From contig JACRDZ010000111.1 in assembly GCA_016212735.1 (NCBI GenBank), positions 1 through 8,155 of the forward strand: a stretch of 8,155 nucleotides of DNA. The letters are read 5' to 3'. The translations under genes were made by a program, and so were the position numbers. Positions within the stretch are counted from its first letter, which is position 1; every line of letters starts with the position of its first letter. Below the pieces are notes generated by a model, which was not told where the DNA came from, made no database searches, and saw nothing but the letters and a program-made list of their open reading frames with translations. Positions 6,000-8,155 of the stretch are shown piece after piece. This DNA is from Candidatus Firestoneibacteriota bacterium (lineage in GTDB: Bacteria > JACRDZ01).

Positions 6000-7364
6000 T
6001 TATTCCAAACCGTATTCTTTTAATTTTCTATAGAAAGTCCTTAAGCTTATTCCAAGAATCTCTGATGCTTTTGTTTTATTTCCATTAACATTATTCAATG
6101 TACGGCGAATAAGTTCTTTTTCTATATCATCCATTTTCATACCAACTACTTGATCTAAATAATCTTTATTAGCAGGTTTTATTGTTTGTAAAAGTTCAGG
6201 TAAGTCATTTTTAGTAATATTCCCATCACCATTCTTGGTAATAACAATACTCTCAATAGTATTTTTTAATTCTCTTACATTCCCCGGCCAGTCATAATTC
6301 ATAAAAAGAGAAAGAGCATCCTGATCTATACCTGTTATATTTCTTTTGTTCTCCTGATTAAAACGGTCTATAAATGATTTTGTAAGATGTATTATATCTT
6401 CTTTGCGTTCTCGGAGAGGAAGGATACGAATTGTAAGAACATTTATACGGAAATACAGGTCTTCTCTGAAATTCCCTTTTTTAACTTCTTCCTCTAGATT
6501 TTTATTTGTAGCAAACAAAAGCCTTACATCAACATTAATATTCTTTGTTCCTCCAACGCGCATAAATTCACGCTGCTCAATTATACGTAATATTTTAGCC
6601 TGAACAGTAAGACTCATTTCTCCAATTTCATCCAGAAGCAGAGTCCCTGTATCAGCCAGTTCAAACTGACCAATTTTTTTACTTATTGCTCCGGTAAAAG
6701 AACCTTTTTCATGCCCAAATAATTCGCTTTCAAGAAGAGACTCACTTAAAGCAGCGCAATTGCATTTAATAAAAGGTTTACCAACTCTAGGACTGTTATA
6801 ATAAATAGCGTTTGCAACCAGTTCTTTCCCTGTTCCGCTCTCTCCATAAATCAACACGGTTGCTTTTGTAGGAGACACCTTAGCAATTTTACTAAATATT
6901 TCTTTCATTTTTTCTGAAGTACCAATAATTTCAGAATAACCATATTGTTCAGCAATACGTTCATGAAGATTTTGGTTTTCCGCTAAAATTTCCTGCTTTT
7001 CCAATGCTTTCTTTACTACTTCTCGTAAACGCTTTATATCTATAGGTTTATTAAGATAGTCATAAGCGCCTGCTTTCATAGCTTCTACAGCATTTTCAAT
7101 AGTACCATGTCCTGTCAGCATTATTACTTCACATGGAGGAAGTTCTTTTTTTGCCGTTTTTAGAATTTCCATCCCTTCAATACGTGGGGTACCAGGCATT
7201 ACAAGATCAGTAATAATTAAATGAAACATCTCTCCTGATTTAATAATTTCTGCGCCCTCTGCCCCTGAACTTGCTTCAATAACTTCATAACTTTCTTTAG
7301 ATAAAGTTTCTTTTATAGCTTCCCTGCTGTCACGATGGTCATCAATTACTAATATCTTTTTCAT
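6000..7364 (-). CDS. NtrC-family sigma-54-dependent response regulator
   Basis: This 454-residue transcriptional activator has the standard three-domain plan. The receiver (1-120) has acidic Asp8/Asp9, phospho-acceptor Asp53 in IITDLVMP, Thr84 and Lys106. The AAA+ domain (about 145-375) has Walker A GESGTGKE (174-181), the sigma-54 contact loop ELFGHEKGSFTGA (214-226, GSFTGA rather than the commoner GAFTGA), Walker B LLLDEIGE (242-249), RINV (306-309) and WPGNVREL (359-366). A Fis-type helix-turn-helix lies at about 428-452 (NGNKTKASEILGISLRTFYR region). The receiver has about three extra residues after MPG (57-64) compared with the usual MPGMDG. It lies 39 nt after the histidine kinase, its likely partner, and 20 nt before the NosR-like gene. 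It should activate sigma-54 promoters; none is evident in this window. Confidence 0.95.
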   Translation of the reverse strand: MKKILVIDDHRDSREAIKETLSKESYEVIEASSGAEGAEIIKSGEMFHLIITDLVMPGTPRIEGMEILKTAKKELPPCEVIMLTGHGTIENAVEAMKAGAYDYLNKPIDIKRLREVVKKALEKQEILAENQNLHERIAEQYGYSEIIGTSEKMKEIFSKIAKVSPTKATVLIYGESGTGKELVANAIYYNSPRVGKPFIKCNCAALSESLLESELFGHEKGSFTGAISKKIGQFELADTGTLLLDEIGEMSLTVQAKILRIIEQREFMRVGGTKNINVDVRLLFATNKNLEEEVKKGNFREDLYFRINVLTIRILPLRERKEDIIHLTKSFIDRFNQENKRNITGIDQDALSLFMNYDWPGNVRELKNTIESIVITKNGDGNITKNDLPELLQTIKPANKDYLDQVVGMKMDDIEKELIRRTLNNVNGNKTKASEILGISLRTFYRKLKEYGLE

Positions 7365-7403
7365 ATTTCTTTTATTCCTTTACTTTTAATCAAGCTTATT
7401 TGA

Positions 7404-8155
7404 TTATGATTCAACAGGAAATATCATGGTAAAAGTACTGCCTTCCCCTGGTTTACTTTTAACAGAAATTTCCCCATTATGTTCTCTTAAAATTTTTTGT
7501 ACTATTGGCAGGCCTATCCCTGTTCCTCCTTCTTTTGCAGAATAAAAAAGAGTAAATATTTTCTTCTGTATATCTTCTGACATCCCACATCCATTATCAA
7601 TAATATTAAGATAAATCTTTTTACTTTGATTTGTTATTTTTATTATAATTTTCCCTCTTTCCTGAGGAATAGCCTGTATGGCATTAATAATAAGATTAAA
7701 TAATGCCTGTTTTATTTTGTTGCGATCCACATTAATTAATGGTAATGATTTCTCATGTTCCAGAGAAATATCAATAGTTTTCTTTTCCATTTCAGGTTTT
7801 AAGAGATCTACTACTTCAAATACTAAATCTTTTATGTCTGTGGATTCTTTTTCTAATTTAACAGGTTTTGAAAAATCCAAAAAATCAGTTAATATTTTCT
7901 CAAGATGAAAAATTTCCTGATGTATTTTTTTCATTTTAATTAAAGATTTTTCATCTACTTTTTTTTCACATTCTTCATTTAATAATTGAATATTTAAAGC
8001 CATAGCATTCAATGGATTTCGTATTTCGTGAGCTAATCCGCTTGCCATCTCTCCAACATAAGCTAATTTTTCTGTCTGTGTGAATCTATTTTCCAATTCA
8101 ATGGACTTATTAACTGCTCTTGAGGTATATAAAAAAGCAACTAATATAAGAATAT
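7404..8155 (-). CDS. Membrane sensor histidine kinase, partial (N-terminus off the right edge)
   Basis: This is the C-terminal 249 residues of a two-component sensor kinase, likely phosphorylating the downstream NtrC-type regulator. The frame is open to the window edge: it begins with the end of a membrane helix (ILILVAFLYTS), so the TTG at 8094-8096 is an internal Leu and not a start. The H-box LAHEIRNPLN follows, with phospho-acceptor His encoded at 8028-8030. Then come the N-box NLIINAIQAI, the G1 box DNGCGM, the F-box region IFTLFYSAKEGGTG and the G2 box GTGIGLPI. The arrangement matches HisKA plus HATPase_c kinases of the NtrB/AtoS/ZraS type. The sensing domain lies outside the window, so the signal is unknown. 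It is followed after 39 nt by the response regulator gene. Confidence 0.95.
   Translation of the reverse strand, partial: ILILVAFLYTSRAVNKSIELENRFTQTEKLAYVGEMASGLAHEIRNPLNAMALNIQLLNEECEKKVDEKSLIKMKKIHQEIFHLEKILTDFLDFSKPVKLEKESTDIKDLVFEVVDLLKPEMEKKTIDISLEHEKSLPLINVDRNKIKQALFNLIINAIQAIPQERGKIIIKITNQSKKIYLNIIDNGCGMSEDIQKKIFTLFYSAKEGGTGIGLPIVQKILREHNGEISVKSKPGEGSTFTMIFPVES

Noticed and set aside
8094..8096. TTG as the start codon of the histidine kinase
   Set aside because: The frame continues upstream to the window edge and encodes the end of a membrane helix and linker, so this is an internal Leu of a longer kinase.

Overview
This is an AT-rich window (roughly one third G+C by eye) with tightly packed bacterial genes. 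The organism looks like a Gram-negative anaerobe or facultative anaerobe with a cytochrome-c-based respiratory chain: there is a membrane-anchored multiheme c-type cytochrome, a NosR-like FMN/iron-sulfur membrane protein and an NtrC-family (sigma-54) regulator. Low G+C together with these genes would fit Deferribacterota, Nitrospirota or a low-GC Desulfobacterota-like lineage, but that is only a tentative inference.

Region 1 (1-3228, minus strand) is a high-affinity phosphate uptake operon in the order pstS-pstC-pstA-pstB. Gaps are 20-27 nt, and pstB is cut by the left edge. PstS is a lipoprotein binding protein, PstC and PstA are the permeases, and PstB is the ATPase. PstB lacks the usual Q-loop Gln and H-loop His. 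pstA starts with TTG behind a strong Shine-Dalgarno sequence.

Region 2 (3229-3559) is a 331-bp divergent control region. On the pst side, two exact TGTTAAAT copies lie 11 bp apart; on the minus strand they read TTAACA-N5-TTAACA, matching a PhoP/PhoB-type Pho box, with a TATGAT -10 downstream. On the cytochrome side there is a TTGACA -35 candidate, a perfect 8-bp dyad with a 4-bp spacer at the expected transcription start (Rex-like architecture), a leader of about 165 nt and a hairpin just before the ribosome binding site.

Region 3 (3560-4720, plus strand) encodes a 386-residue membrane-anchored cytochrome with eight CXXCH motifs plus an N-terminal CX3CH, so up to nine hemes. It resembles the NapC/NirT quinol dehydrogenases and probably carries electrons from the membrane into the periplasm. 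A strong bidirectional terminator separates it from the convergent operon.

Region 4 (4771-8155, minus strand) is a probable three-gene operon: a membrane histidine kinase (cut by the right edge), an NtrC-type sigma-54 activator, and a NosR/NirI-like protein with a periplasmic FMN domain and two Cys motifs of the CX3CP type. The convergent cytochrome and this flavoprotein could form an electron-transfer module under two-component control, but the terminal acceptor is not visible here.
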